Below are positions 10,826 through 18,787 of a stretch of DNA of 64,000 nt, one piece after another (position 1 is the stretch's first letter; the number at the start of each line of letters is the position of its first letter). A model generated the notes under the pieces. That model was not told the DNA's origin, did no database searches, and worked only from the letters and a program-made list of their open reading frames with translations. The stretch comes from Ascoidea asiatica (Eukaryota > Ascomycota > Saccharomycetes > Ascoideales > Ascoideaceae). The stretch covers positions 498,193 to 562,192 of the forward strand of contig BCKQ01000010.1 of assembly GCA_001600695.1 (NCBI GenBank), given 5' to 3'. The position numbers were made by a program, and so were the translations under genes.

Positions 10826-12343
10826 ATGTCTTCAAGATTACAATATTTAACAAATTTAAAAATTGATGAAACTTCATCAATTGAATCTTCATATAGAAGA
10901 TCTTCAATCATTGGTACAATTGGTCCAAAAACAAATTCAGTTGAAATGTTAACAAAATTACGTAAAGCTGGTTTAAATATTGTTAGAATGAATTTTTCTC
11001 ATGGTTCTTATGATTACCATCAATCTGTTATAAATAATTCAAGAAAATCAGAATTAATTTATCCTGGTAGACCATTAGCTATAGCTTTAGATACCAAAGG
11101 TCCNGAAATTAGAACTGGTACAACTATAAATGATATTGATTATCCAATAAATTCAAATCATGAAATGATTTTTACTACAGATGATCAATTTAAAGAAAAA
11201 TGTAATGATGAAATTATGTATATTGATTATAAAAATATAACTAAAGTTATTAAAAAAGGTAGAATTATTTATGTTGATGATGGTGTTTTAAGTTTTGAAG
11301 TACTTGAAGTTATTGATGATCAAACTTTAAAAGTTATTTCAATAAATGCTGGTAAAATTTCTTCTCATAAAGGTGTTAATTTACCTGGTACAAATGTTGA
11401 TTTACCTGCTTTAAGTGAAAAAGATAAAGATGATTTAAGATTCGGTGTTAAAAATCATGTTCATATGGTTTTTGCTTCATTTATTAGAACTGCTCAAGAT
11501 GTTTTAGATATTAGAGAAGTTCTTGGTGAAAATGGTAAAAATATTCAAATTATTGTAAAAATTGAAAGTCAACAAGGTGTTGAAAATTTTGATGAAATTT
11601 TAAAAGTTACTGATGGTGTTATGGTTGCAAGAGGTGATTTAGGTATTGAAATTCCTGCTCCAGAAGTATTTTTAGTTCAAAAAAAATTAATTGCAAAATG
11701 TAATTTAGCTGGTAAACCAGTAATTTGTGCAACTCAAATGTTAGAATCAATGACTTATAATCCAAGACCAACAAGAGCTGAAGTTTCTGATGTTGCAAAT
11801 GCAATTCTTGATGGTGCTGATTGTGTTATGTTATCTGGTGAAACTGCCAAAGGTAATTATCCAATTGAAGCTGTTTCCATGATGCATAATACATGTTTAT
11901 TAGCAGAGCAAACAATTCCATATAATGTTTTATATAATGAATTAAGAACTGCAACTAAAAAACCAACAGAAACTGTTGAAACTATTGCTTGTTCTGCTGT
12001 TTCAGCTTCTTATGANCAAAATGCTAAAGCTATAGTTGTTTTATCAACTTCCGGTACAACTGCAAGATTATTATCCAAATATAGACCAACATGTCCAATT
12101 ATTATGATCACAAGAAATCCACATTCTGCAAGATATTCTCATTTATATAGAGGTGTTTATCCATTTGTTTATCAAAATGAAAGATTATCTGATTGGCAAT
12201 CTGATGTTGAATTAAGATTACAAACTGGTATAGAAGATGCAATTAAATTAAACATTGTTAAAAAAGGTGATACAATCATTGCTGTTCAAGGTTGGACTCA
12301 AGGTTTAGGTCATTCAAATACAATGAGAATTTTAACTGCTTAA
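10826..12343 (+). CDS. PYK1: Pyruvate kinase
   Basis: 505 codons, the usual length of the yeast enzyme (CDC19/PYK1). It converts phosphoenolpyruvate and ADP to pyruvate and ATP, the last step of cytosolic glycolysis. The N-terminal barrel begins [15 protein letters not shown], then [17 protein letters not shown]. The B domain spans about residues 88-185. The active-site lysine is in [12 protein letters not shown], and the Mg2+/substrate segment is [12 protein letters not shown]. Next comes the signature [20 protein letters not shown], then [17 protein letters not shown]. The C-terminal regulatory domain follows, with [14 protein letters not shown]. Codons are strongly biased (GGT, GCT, AGA, TTA) with no in-frame CTG, as expected of a very highly expressed gene. 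One N lies in the third position of a Pro codon (11103) and one in a poorly constrained codon near 12017; neither breaks the frame. Confidence 0.98.
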   Translation: MSSRLQYLTNLKIDETSSIESSYRRSSIIGTIGPKTNSVEMLTKLRKAGLNIVRMNFSHGSYDYHQSVINNSRKSELIYPGRPLAIALDTKGXEIRTGTTINDIDYPINSNHEMIFTTDDQFKEKCNDEIMYIDYKNITKVIKKGRIIYVDDGVLSFEVLEVIDDQTLKVISINAGKISSHKGVNLPGTNVDLPALSEKDKDDLRFGVKNHVHMVFASFIRTAQDVLDIREVLGENGKNIQIIVKIESQQGVENFDEILKVTDGVMVARGDLGIEIPAPEVFLVQKKLIAKCNLAGKPVICATQMLESMTYNPRPTRAEVSDVANAILDGADCVMLSGETAKGNYPIEAVSMMHNTCLLAEQTIPYNVLYNELRTATKKPTETVETIACSAVSASYXQNAKAIVVLSTSGTTARLLSKYRPTCPIIMITRNPHSARYSHLYRGVYPFVYQNERLSDWQSDVELRLQTGIEDAIKLNIVKKGDTIIAVQGWTQGLGHSNTMRILTA

Positions 12344-13087
12344 TTTCTTTCTTAATATATATCTTCTTCCATTTTCATAGATCTTTTTATTGAATCCTTT
12401 TTTTCTTTTTCTTTTCTTTTTTTATATTACTTATGACAGCAAAAACAAAAAACTTATATTTTAATAAATTAATCAACAAAATTCATGGTTATAAAAAAAA
12501 TATTTTATTGTAGAAAAATATAATTGTAGCCAGTTTCACGGATCTCTTGAGGAATTTCGCAGATTTGGAGTCAATTAATTTTTTGTTTTTGTTTTTAAAT
12601 TGTTTGAAATTTTATTGAAAGCTTTAAAAAATTTGAATTATTACATTTATTTATTGTATTTTGATTTTNAAAACTATTTGTATTGATTATCTGTTATATT
12701 CATAACAATTGCAGAATATCCTTTATAACCAGTGTTAACTACTTCCCTTTTTTCAGTCTCATGTGAACTAATATTAGAAAGCCTCCAAACCTCAAAGTTT
12801 TATTATCAAAACTGAATTTAAACGGTAAATAATACAAATAATACAAATCACAAAGATAAAATCAAGAAGTAAGAATTGATACTCAAAGAAAATGATAGAC
12901 TTTATTTATCCTAAACTTATTTCAATCAAATACTCCTAGATTATCTATTGATTTGAAAATGATTTGAAAATGGTTGAATATAAATTGAATAAATATCCTT
13001 AGGATAATAGTAAATTCAATCATAATTATAATCATAATCATAATATAATCATAGATAGAAATATAATTACATTAAAAACATTACAAG
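12344..13087. other. Intergenic region between pyruvate kinase and the small Asn-rich gene
   Basis: AT-rich. A pyrimidine-rich stretch directly after the pyruvate kinase stop (about 12345-12425) probably forms the 3' UTR and terminator. A weak bipartite dyad lies at 12526-12546. Repeats of CATAATCATAATCATAATATAATC occur in pieces near 13020-13055, just before the next ATG. Nothing else is recognised. Confidence 0.5.
12526..12546 (+). promoter_or_regulatory. Bipartite dyad, variant: GTAGCCA-N7-GGATCTC
   Basis: A degenerate copy whose spacer GTTTCAC is nearly identical to the spacer GTTTCAT of the site at 9727. This suggests that the two share ancestry or a common binding factor. Confidence 0.3.
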
Positions 13088-13660
13088 ATGAGTNGATATT
13101 TTCAATACCTTTTTAATAATAATTCAGACGCTTATNATCAAGGTCTTAGAGATGGTGCAATTTTATCAAAAAGAAATGAAGAATTTTCAAAAAATAATTC
13201 AAATCCCTTTAATGATTATCAAAATTGTAACCAAAATTTCNATCCAAATGTAAATCCAAATTTTAATCAAAATTATAATCAAAACTATATTCAACCTTTG
13301 AATATGCCAAACTATAATTATTCATATCCTAATCCATCTTTTTATCAAAATCCACTTTCTAATCATAATTCATATAACAACTCATATTATAAAGATAATT
13401 CAAATAATAACTCATATGATAACTCATATTATAAAGATTATTCAAATGAGTCAGGTATTAATAGTCATCAATATACTTATGATAATAACTCGAATTGTAA
13501 TAACTCTAGTTATAAACATAAATCTAAAAGTTTAAGAGATTCATTTGATGATGAATTTGAAGAAAATTATGAAATTTTAAATAGAAAATATCTTGCTAAT
13601 AAACTCTGTAAAAAAACTAAAAATCCACTCAAAAAGTTTTTACTCAAAGAGTTTTCCTAA
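13088..13660 (+). CDS. Small Asn/Tyr-rich protein, divergent member of the glycine-zipper family
   Basis: 190 codons, ATG at 13088. It begins MS-x-YFQYLFNNN and has QGLRDGAILSKRNEEFS near residues 19-35. The middle consists of Asn/Tyr/Ser repeats such as YNNSYYKDNSN, YDNSYYKDYSN and NPNFNQNYNQNY. It ends KKTKNPLKKFLLKEFS. That tail matches the tail HRNPVTRFLLSEFKDN of the glycine-zipper protein at 31373-31915, with the shared pattern NP-x3-FLL-x-EF. It lacks the glycine-zipper N-terminus itself. Two ambiguous bases could change residues: NGA at 13094 is Arg, Gly or stop, and TNA near 13136 includes stop codons. The frame is otherwise clean. Function is unknown. No signal peptide or membrane span is clear. 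Confidence 0.65.
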   Translation: MSXYFQYLFNNNSDAYXQGLRDGAILSKRNEEFSKNNSNPFNDYQNCNQNFXPNVNPNFNQNYNQNYIQPLNMPNYNYSYPNPSFYQNPLSNHNSYNNSYYKDNSNNNSYDNSYYKDYSNESGINSHQYTYDNNSNCNNSSYKHKSKSLRDSFDDEFEENYEILNRKYLANKLCKKTKNPLKKFLLKEFS

Positions 13661-13783
13661 ATATCTTTGCCCATATATTAATTTATTGCTCTCTTTCTTA
13701 TAATTTATCTCAATTTATAACTCTTCTTCTTCATTCAATCAATAAATATCAATAATCGAAAGAATTGAAATAAATGTAAAATA

Positions 13784-13792
13784 CTTTTAGGG
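13784..13792 (+). repeat. Left copy of 9-bp target-site duplication CTTTTAGGG
   Basis: Exact match to 14007-14015 on the other side of the MITE-like element. Confidence 0.6.
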
Positions 13793-14006
13793 GGGCTCAC
13801 TATATACTGCCAAAAATGCGTGGTCCGAGACCATAGTAATAAGCTAAATCATATGNCATATAAAGGTAGTCCCGTTTTTAAGGGTTTAAAAACATTATTT
13901 GGATTATTTTGAGGTTTTTGTTCCTGTTTTAGAAACAACGTTTACTATGTAAAAAAGAAGATTTTGAGGTGGTATTTAGCGTTTCTGGCAGTATATAGCG
14001 GTTCAC
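13793..14006. mobile_element. Non-autonomous DNA transposon (MITE-like), 214 bp
   Basis: A perfect 12-bp inverted repeat, CTATATACTGCC (13800-13811) and GGCAGTATATAG (13987-13998), is flanked outward by imperfectly matching 7-8 bp and inward by further partial matches (AAAAATGCG versus AGAAACGC). The interval is bounded by exact 9-bp direct repeats CTTTTAGGG at 13784-13792 and 14007-14015. That is the pattern of a target-site duplication. A 9-bp duplication is typical of Mutator-like elements; if the true duplication is 8 bp, hAT would fit. No transposase is encoded. Inside is a GGTC/GACC palindrome at 13822-13832. The insertion lies 169 bp from the ALG2 start and may affect its promoter. Confidence 0.62.
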
Positions 14007-14015
14007 CTTTTAGGG
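14007..14015 (+). repeat. Right copy of 9-bp target-site duplication CTTTTAGGG
   Basis: Exact match to 13784-13792. It overlaps the first three bases of the dyad at 14013. Confidence 0.6.
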
Positions 14016-14033
14016 ACCATTTTTGCGGGTCTT
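14013..14033 (+). promoter_or_regulatory. Bipartite dyad GGGACCA-N7-GGGTCTT
   Basis: A near-consensus copy about 145 bp upstream of the ALG2 ATG and immediately outside the MITE-like element, overlapping its right target duplication by three bases. Confidence 0.45.
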
Positions 14034-14175
14034 CTTTTTTTTTCTTTTATTTGCCCTGTGTCAATCTCAAAAAAATTCAAAAAAAACACGAAACCAAAAC
14101 AAAAATAAAGGAAATAATCGAAATGAAAAAGGAAAATAATAGTAAATTACTTGTAAATTGTAGAATAATTTAATA

Positions 14176-15615
14176 ATGAACAAATCTATTAAGGAATCTA
14201 CGACATCTAAAGGAAAAATTGCTATTATTCATCCAGATCTTGGTATTGGAGGTGCAGAAAGATTAATACTAGATATTGCAATTGGCTTACAAAATTTAAA
14301 ATATGATATCTCTATTCATACTAACTTCTTTGATATTAATCATTGCTTTAAAGAAGATTGTCAAAAATTGAATATTATAACTTATGCTCAATCAATTCCA
14401 AGTACAGTTTTCAATAAATTTTATATCTTAATCAATAATTTGAAACAAATTTATCTAATCTTAAAATTATTTTTTGGTTCTTCAAAGGATACATTCAATA
14501 ATGATATTGATTTTTTTATAATTGATCAAAATCCAATTTCAATTTTAATCATTTATTTTTATTACAACTTTTATTTGAAATATATTATCTCAAGTTTTTT
14601 AAGTTCTAACTCAAAAGCAAGCATCAAATATCCCAAAATACTATTTTATTGTCATTTTCCTGATCAAAATTTAACAAAAANAGAAACAATATTGAAAAAA
14701 ATTTATAGATTTCCATTTGATTTTATTGAACAATATTCTTTATATTATTCTGATAAAATTTTTGTTAATTCAAATTTTACAAATTCGGTTTTCAAAGAAA
14801 CTTTTCAATGGCTATCAAATAAGTCAAGTAATAAAAAAAAACCATTAGTTATTTATCCATGTGTTAATATCAATTTACCAATTTTAAATGAAGAATTTGA
14901 TTTCTTATCAAATGAAAAAAATGAAAAATTCAAATATTTCTTAAGTCTTAATAGATTTGAAAGGAAAAAGAATATAGAATTGGCTATAAATTCATTCTCT
15001 TTATTATTCAAATCAAATGAAATTAAAAATTTCAAAGATTATGATATAAAATTAATAATTTCTGGTGGTTACGATTCAAAAATCAATGAAAATGTTGAAT
15101 ATTTAGATGAATTAATTAAATTATCAAATGATTTGAATTTATCAAATAAAACAATGTTCATCAATGAAGATTCAGATTCAGATCCAGATTCTGAATTCAA
15201 TTATAATAATATCAAAGATTATAAAATAATTTTTTTGCCTTCAATTTCTTCAACACTAAAAGATTCTTTATTAAATTATACTCAATGTCTTTTATATACT
15301 CCAAGTTTTGAACATTTTGGTATTGTACCATTAGAAGCAATGAAATTAAATACTTTTGTAATTGCAGATAATTCTGGTGGACCAATTGAAACAATTTTAT
15401 CGATTGATAAATTTACTTTACATAATGGTACTGGTTGGTTAATTGAATCAAATTATGAAAAATGGTTTGAAGTTTTAGTCAAAATTTTAAATTTAGATAA
15501 AGAAATTTCAATTGATTATAAATTGAAAAATGTTGGTTATAATCATATTAAAAAAAATTTTACAAGAGAAGTTATGTGTAATAAAATTAACGATATTTTA
15601 AAAAAATATCAATAA
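14176..15615 (+). CDS. ALG2: Alpha-1,3/1,6-mannosyltransferase ALG2
   Basis: 479 codons, close to the 503 of S. cerevisiae Alg2. The enzyme adds the second and third mannose to the dolichol-linked N-glycan precursor on the cytosolic face of the ER, using GDP-mannose (glycosyltransferase family 4). Visible signatures are the N-terminal IIHPDLGIGGAERLILDIA with the Gly-rich acceptor loop, DFIEQYSLYYSDKIFVNSNF, YPCVNINLP, FLSLNRFERKKNIELAI, and the C-terminal donor site PSFEHFGIVPLEAMKLNTFV (the E-x7-E motif) followed by NSGGPIETI. A hydrophobic stretch at about residues 115-145 (ISILIIYFYYNFYLKYIISS) fits the known membrane association. Poly-Lys/Asn insertions are lineage-specific. One ambiguous base lies near 14681. 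Confidence 0.95.
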   Translation: MNKSIKESTTSKGKIAIIHPDLGIGGAERLILDIAIGLQNLKYDISIHTNFFDINHCFKEDCQKLNIITYAQSIPSTVFNKFYILINNLKQIYLILKLFFGSSKDTFNNDIDFFIIDQNPISILIIYFYYNFYLKYIISSFLSSNSKASIKYPKILFYCHFPDQNLTKXETILKKIYRFPFDFIEQYSLYYSDKIFVNSNFTNSVFKETFQWLSNKSSNKKKPLVIYPCVNINLPILNEEFDFLSNEKNEKFKYFLSLNRFERKKNIELAINSFSLLFKSNEIKNFKDYDIKLIISGGYDSKINENVEYLDELIKLSNDLNLSNKTMFINEDSDSDPDSEFNYNNIKDYKIIFLPSISSTLKDSLLNYTQCLLYTPSFEHFGIVPLEAMKLNTFVIADNSGGPIETILSIDKFTLHNGTGWLIESNYEKWFEVLVKILNLDKEISIDYKLKNVGYNHIKKNFTREVMCNKINDILKKYQ

Positions 15616-15924
15616 TTGTTTATATGAAAGTTTATAAATAATATATAATAGAAAGTATAATAATAGTTATAAGAGTTTTTGAAAATGATTGATTGTATAA
15701 TAATAAAAGAAGTATAAATGTGAATGAAAATTATCAAATGTAAAAATACAAAATGACATTAGAAGAATTGAAGAATAATAAATAATTTAATAAGAATGAA
15801 AATGAGTAGATGTAATTGATAAAATATTGTCTCTTAAGTGAATGAGTATATGAGTATGAGAAATGAAAATTTGAAAATGATGAAATGAAAAGTTTGTAAA
15901 TTGATTGATTACTTAATAGAAAAA
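15616..15924. terminator. Convergent 3' region between ALG2 and TAM41
   Basis: About 310 bp of AT-rich sequence with short near-repeats (GAATGAAAAT, ATGAGTATATGAGTATGAG). Both flanking genes end here, so it should hold the polyadenylation signals of both. No single site is clear enough to call. Confidence 0.45.
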
Positions 15925-17637
15925 CTAACTATTTTCTTTAAGTTCTTTTTGACCTTGCCAATATTTAGTCTTTTTTTCATAAGCATAATATAAACTTTTT
16001 GATAAACCTGCGGTGAAGATACCTTTTGTAGATTGAATTAAACTTGGATAAAAAATAGTTTTTTCTAAACATTTGATTAAATTATTATATAAATCTTTAT
16101 CATTTGCAATTGCTAAAGCAAAATCACTTGGTTTATAATTTGGACTATTATAATCAATAAATTCACAATGATTTTCAANATCATTTATAGCTGCTTCATT
16201 ATATGAAGGATCTTTATTTATACCAAAAATATCAGTAATATTTATTTTTGAATTTCCATTAAAAGTATTAATTGTAGATAAATCTTTTTGAATTAAATTG
16301 TTAAATTTTACTTTATAAAGGTTAAATAATTTTAATTTAAATTCATAAGGTAAATTTTCAATTATAAAAGCTTTATAATTTGGATTATCATTAATTGTGA
16401 GGTTATTATTATAATCATCATTATTATTGAATTCATTACTTATTTGAATAAAATTATGATAAATTGAAATATCAATTAATGGTTTATATAAATTTTTGAA
16501 ATAAATTAATTGATTATTAACAATATTTTTAAATTTATTTTTATTTTCACCACCAATTTTCATTCTAATATCACCAGTATAAGATAATTTAGTTATATTT
16601 TGAAATAATTCAATTAAATTGAATTTATTATTAGTTTTAGCTCGTTTTGGATTGGATAATAGAAGAAGAGAGGATAAATTAAGAGAATTTTGTAAATTAA
16701 TTTGATTCAAAAATCTAATTCTTGGATCATCTTTTAATAATTTAATTGGTTTTTGTAATCTCCCAGAAATATAAAAATTATTCCAATTAATTAAATCATT
16801 CATTAAATTTTCAATTGAAATTATACCATATTTTATTNAATAATTTTTATTATTTAATTTATTATTAATATTAATGTATGGATTAAAATAAATTTTACCA
16901 CCTAAATTTTCAAATTTTGATAAAAATTCAGATCCAAAAATTTTAAGTATTGAATAATGATTATAATTTTTTTTTAAATTTAATGAATGAAAATGATTTG
17001 AAAATGTAGTTGCAAAAATTAAATCAATTTGATTCTGACGTTTGTTACTTTGATTATTTTGACGGTTAAAATTAGAATTTATCTCAGCGCCATTTTGACT
17101 AAAGACTCCAGAACCATAAGCAAAAGAATATTTTATTGGATTATTAAAATTTTTCTTGATGTATTTTAAATCATTATTTAAATTATTATTAATTTTCAAA
17201 TTTTGATTAATTGCAAAATTTAAAGGTAAACTATTAAAATTTTTAAAATTTAAAAAAATTTTATTTAATTTAATTAAATTTAAATAATTTGATAATTGTG
17301 AAGAATTCAATAATGGTTGAATTTTTGAAGAGAAATAAGTTGATTCTAAAGAATTATTTGAAATTTTATCAAACTTCTTATAAGCATTTTCTAAAAGGTA
17401 TAAATCATTAGCACTGCTGCTGCTTTCATTTAATAAANAGTTTAATGAATAAGGTGACGAGGATGGATATTCATGAATGTTTGAAGAAGATGAGGAAGAT
17501 GAAGATGGTGATGGAGAAGATGAAGGAGAAGGAGATGATGAATTTAATAAAGATGAAGTTGAGAATTTTGAATTCTTGATTCTCAAAGAATTTGAAATTG
17601 ATTTATTAATTGAAGATTTAGTATTTAATTTCAACAT
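15925..17637 (-). CDS. TAM41: Mitochondrial CDP-diacylglycerol synthase TAM41
   Basis: 570 codons, ATG at 17637. Tam41 converts phosphatidic acid and CTP to CDP-diacylglycerol on the matrix side of the inner mitochondrial membrane, for cardiolipin synthesis. The nucleotidyltransferase signature is KYSFAYGSGVFSQNG (GSG motif), followed by QIDLIFATTFSNHFHSLNL with the metal-binding Asp. Later conserved blocks are YGIISIENLMNDLINWNNFY, PIKLLKDDPRIRFLNQINL, LSYTGDIRMKIGGENKNK and the C-terminal TKGIFTAGLSKSLYYAYEKK. The first 60-70 residues are Ser/Asn-rich with Arg/Lys and no acidic residues near the start, compatible with a mitochondrial presequence followed by a Ser/Pro repeat. At 570 residues it is much longer than the 385-residue S. 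cerevisiae protein because of Asn-rich insertions. Confidence 0.93.
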   Translation of the reverse strand: MLKLNTKSSINKSISNSLRIKNSKFSTSSLLNSSSPSPSSSPSPSSSSSSSSNIHEYPSSSPYSLNXLLNESSSSANDLYLLENAYKKFDKISNNSLESTYFSSKIQPLLNSSQLSNYLNLIKLNKIFLNFKNFNSLPLNFAINQNLKINNNLNNDLKYIKKNFNNPIKYSFAYGSGVFSQNGAEINSNFNRQNNQSNKRQNQIDLIFATTFSNHFHSLNLKKNYNHYSILKIFGSEFLSKFENLGGKIYFNPYININNKLNNKNYXIKYGIISIENLMNDLINWNNFYISGRLQKPIKLLKDDPRIRFLNQINLQNSLNLSSLLLLSNPKRAKTNNKFNLIELFQNITKLSYTGDIRMKIGGENKNKFKNIVNNQLIYFKNLYKPLIDISIYHNFIQISNEFNNNDDYNNNLTINDNPNYKAFIIENLPYEFKLKLFNLYKVKFNNLIQKDLSTINTFNGNSKINITDIFGINKDPSYNEAAINDXENHCEFIDYNSPNYKPSDFALAIANDKDLYNNLIKCLEKTIFYPSLIQSTKGIFTAGLSKSLYYAYEKKTKYWQGQKELKENS

Positions 17638-17784
17638 TATTAGAGATAATTAAGAGACTTGTAAGAAGATATATGAGTGAAATTGAAGAATTTGAAAAAA
17701 TTGAAGAAACTAAACAGGATTCTTCTTTTTGAGTTGATCTTTGAGATATTTATATTGTTTTTATGTCAATTAATTTGCTAATGA

Positions 17785-17836
17785 TTTATTTTATTTTATT
17801 TTATTTTATTTTATTTTATTTTATTTTATTTTATTT
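17785..17836. repeat. (TTTTA)n microsatellite
   Basis: About ten copies of a 5-bp unit, in the TAM41 5' region. Confidence 0.9.
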
Positions 17837-18017
17837 GATATAATGAAGTGACTTGTTTTATTATATTTTAATTTGATAAGGGTTATTATAGTTAATTCAG
17901 TATGTTTATTGTTTTTATTGTTTTAGACTTTTATTGTTGGGTTTTTGGTGATGATTTGATTCGGTTTGAAAACAGGGAAAAACCAGCGACTTTTTATATC
18001 AATGAAGACGAGAGGCG

Positions 18018-18023
18018 CACGTG
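18018..18023. promoter_or_regulatory. CACGTG E-box
   Basis: Present as GCGCACGTGAGC, about 380 bp upstream of the TAM41 ATG. Confidence 0.4.
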
Positions 18024-18145
18024 AGCAGAAGCGAAGCAAAAGAGCAGAGAGCAGGTGGCAAACGGTGGCGTTTCAGAAAAAAGGAAGAGGACAAGGCTGG
18101 AGAAAAATAACAGACGTGGCTGGTGAAAGAAACATAACAAAAAAG

Positions 18146-18186
18146 CAATTTTAAGTCACGTGAATGTTAAACGTGACTTAAATTTG
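18146..18186. promoter_or_regulatory. 16-bp inverted repeat carrying two Cbf1-like half-sites
   Basis: The arms CAATTTTAAGTCACGT (18146-18161) and ACGTGACTTAAATTTG (18171-18186) pair at 14 of 16 positions around a 9-bp loop. Each arm has GTCACGT and the left one completes GTCACGTG, the Cbf1 consensus. It could be a paired factor site, or a cruciform/hairpin in RNA. Confidence 0.5.
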
Positions 18187-18244
18187 TTACTTGGCTTTAG
18201 GTTACTTTATCTTACTCTATCAGACAGATTTCCACATAAAAAAT

Positions 18245-18265
18245 AAGACCCGCACAACTGGCGAC
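18245..18265 (-). promoter_or_regulatory. Bipartite dyad, reverse strand: GTCGCCA-N7-GGGTCTT
   Basis: On the + strand it reads AAGACCC, seven bases, TGGCGAC. The GGGTCTT half is perfect and the other half retains CCA at the conserved spacing. Confidence 0.38.
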
Positions 18266-18616
18266 AGTCTCTTTTAGAGTTGATTTCGATGAGTTTGAAT
18301 TTGTTGAGGTGAATTTGAATCTGAATTCAATGAAGTTGATGAATATGAAATTGTATTTGGATATGAAGATCAAGAAAAAGAATACCAAAATTACATGCTA
18401 TTTCCACTCGTATAATTATAATAGGTAGTATATAATATATAATATCAAAAAGATTAAAGAATGAAAGAAGTAAGTGAATGAATAAAAACCAAGTGAGTGA
18501 GTGAACTAGATTTAAAATGGAAAAAATATAAAAAAAAAAACAGAAGTTAAAAAAATGGTCATAGAGTAACTGAATAATGCATTTATATATGAGCCAATGC
18601 TGGATTCATCAGATAC

Positions 18617-18787
18617 TTAAGACTCTTGAGACTCTTGAGACTCTTGAGACTCTTGAAATTCTTTAGAATCATCAGATTTCGAACTTGATTCATTAGTATT
18701 TTGAGTAATGATATCACTATTCGCCACATCTTCTTGTATTTCTTTAGGAATAGCTTCATTNTTGGCATTGGCTTCATGATTGTTCTT
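18617..18787 (-). other. In-frame extension beyond the SSH4-like stop codon
   Basis: After the TAA at 18788-18790 the same frame stays open for 56 codons to another TAA at 18617-18619. It encodes acidic, Ser/Asn/Gln-rich sequence that includes NEAIPKEIQEDV, ESSSKSDDSKEF and four ESQ triplets in a row. Composition and repeat style match the C-terminus of the upstream protein. This suggests a recent premature stop, readthrough, or a base error. Confidence 0.5.

Larger units (their letters stand above)
13661..14175. other. Upstream region of ALG2, carrying a MITE-like insertion
   Basis: Bases 13661-13783 are AT-rich 3' sequence of the small gene. A 214-bp element with inverted ends and a 9-bp duplication fills 13793-14006. 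The remaining 160 bp up to the ALG2 ATG contain a bipartite dyad at 14013-14033 and A-rich leader sequence. Confidence 0.6.
17638..18616. other. Upstream region of TAM41, with microsatellite and E-box hairpin
   Basis: This contains a (TTTTA)n microsatellite at about 17785-17836, CACGTG boxes at 18018 and within the inverted repeat 18146-18186, the word GACGTGGCTGG at 18113-18123 (shared with 9866-9876), and a reverse-oriented dyad at 18245-18265. GC content is raised between about 17960 and 18280. The part beyond 18460 is AT-rich 3' sequence of the SSH4-like gene. No gene is recognised. Confidence 0.5.
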
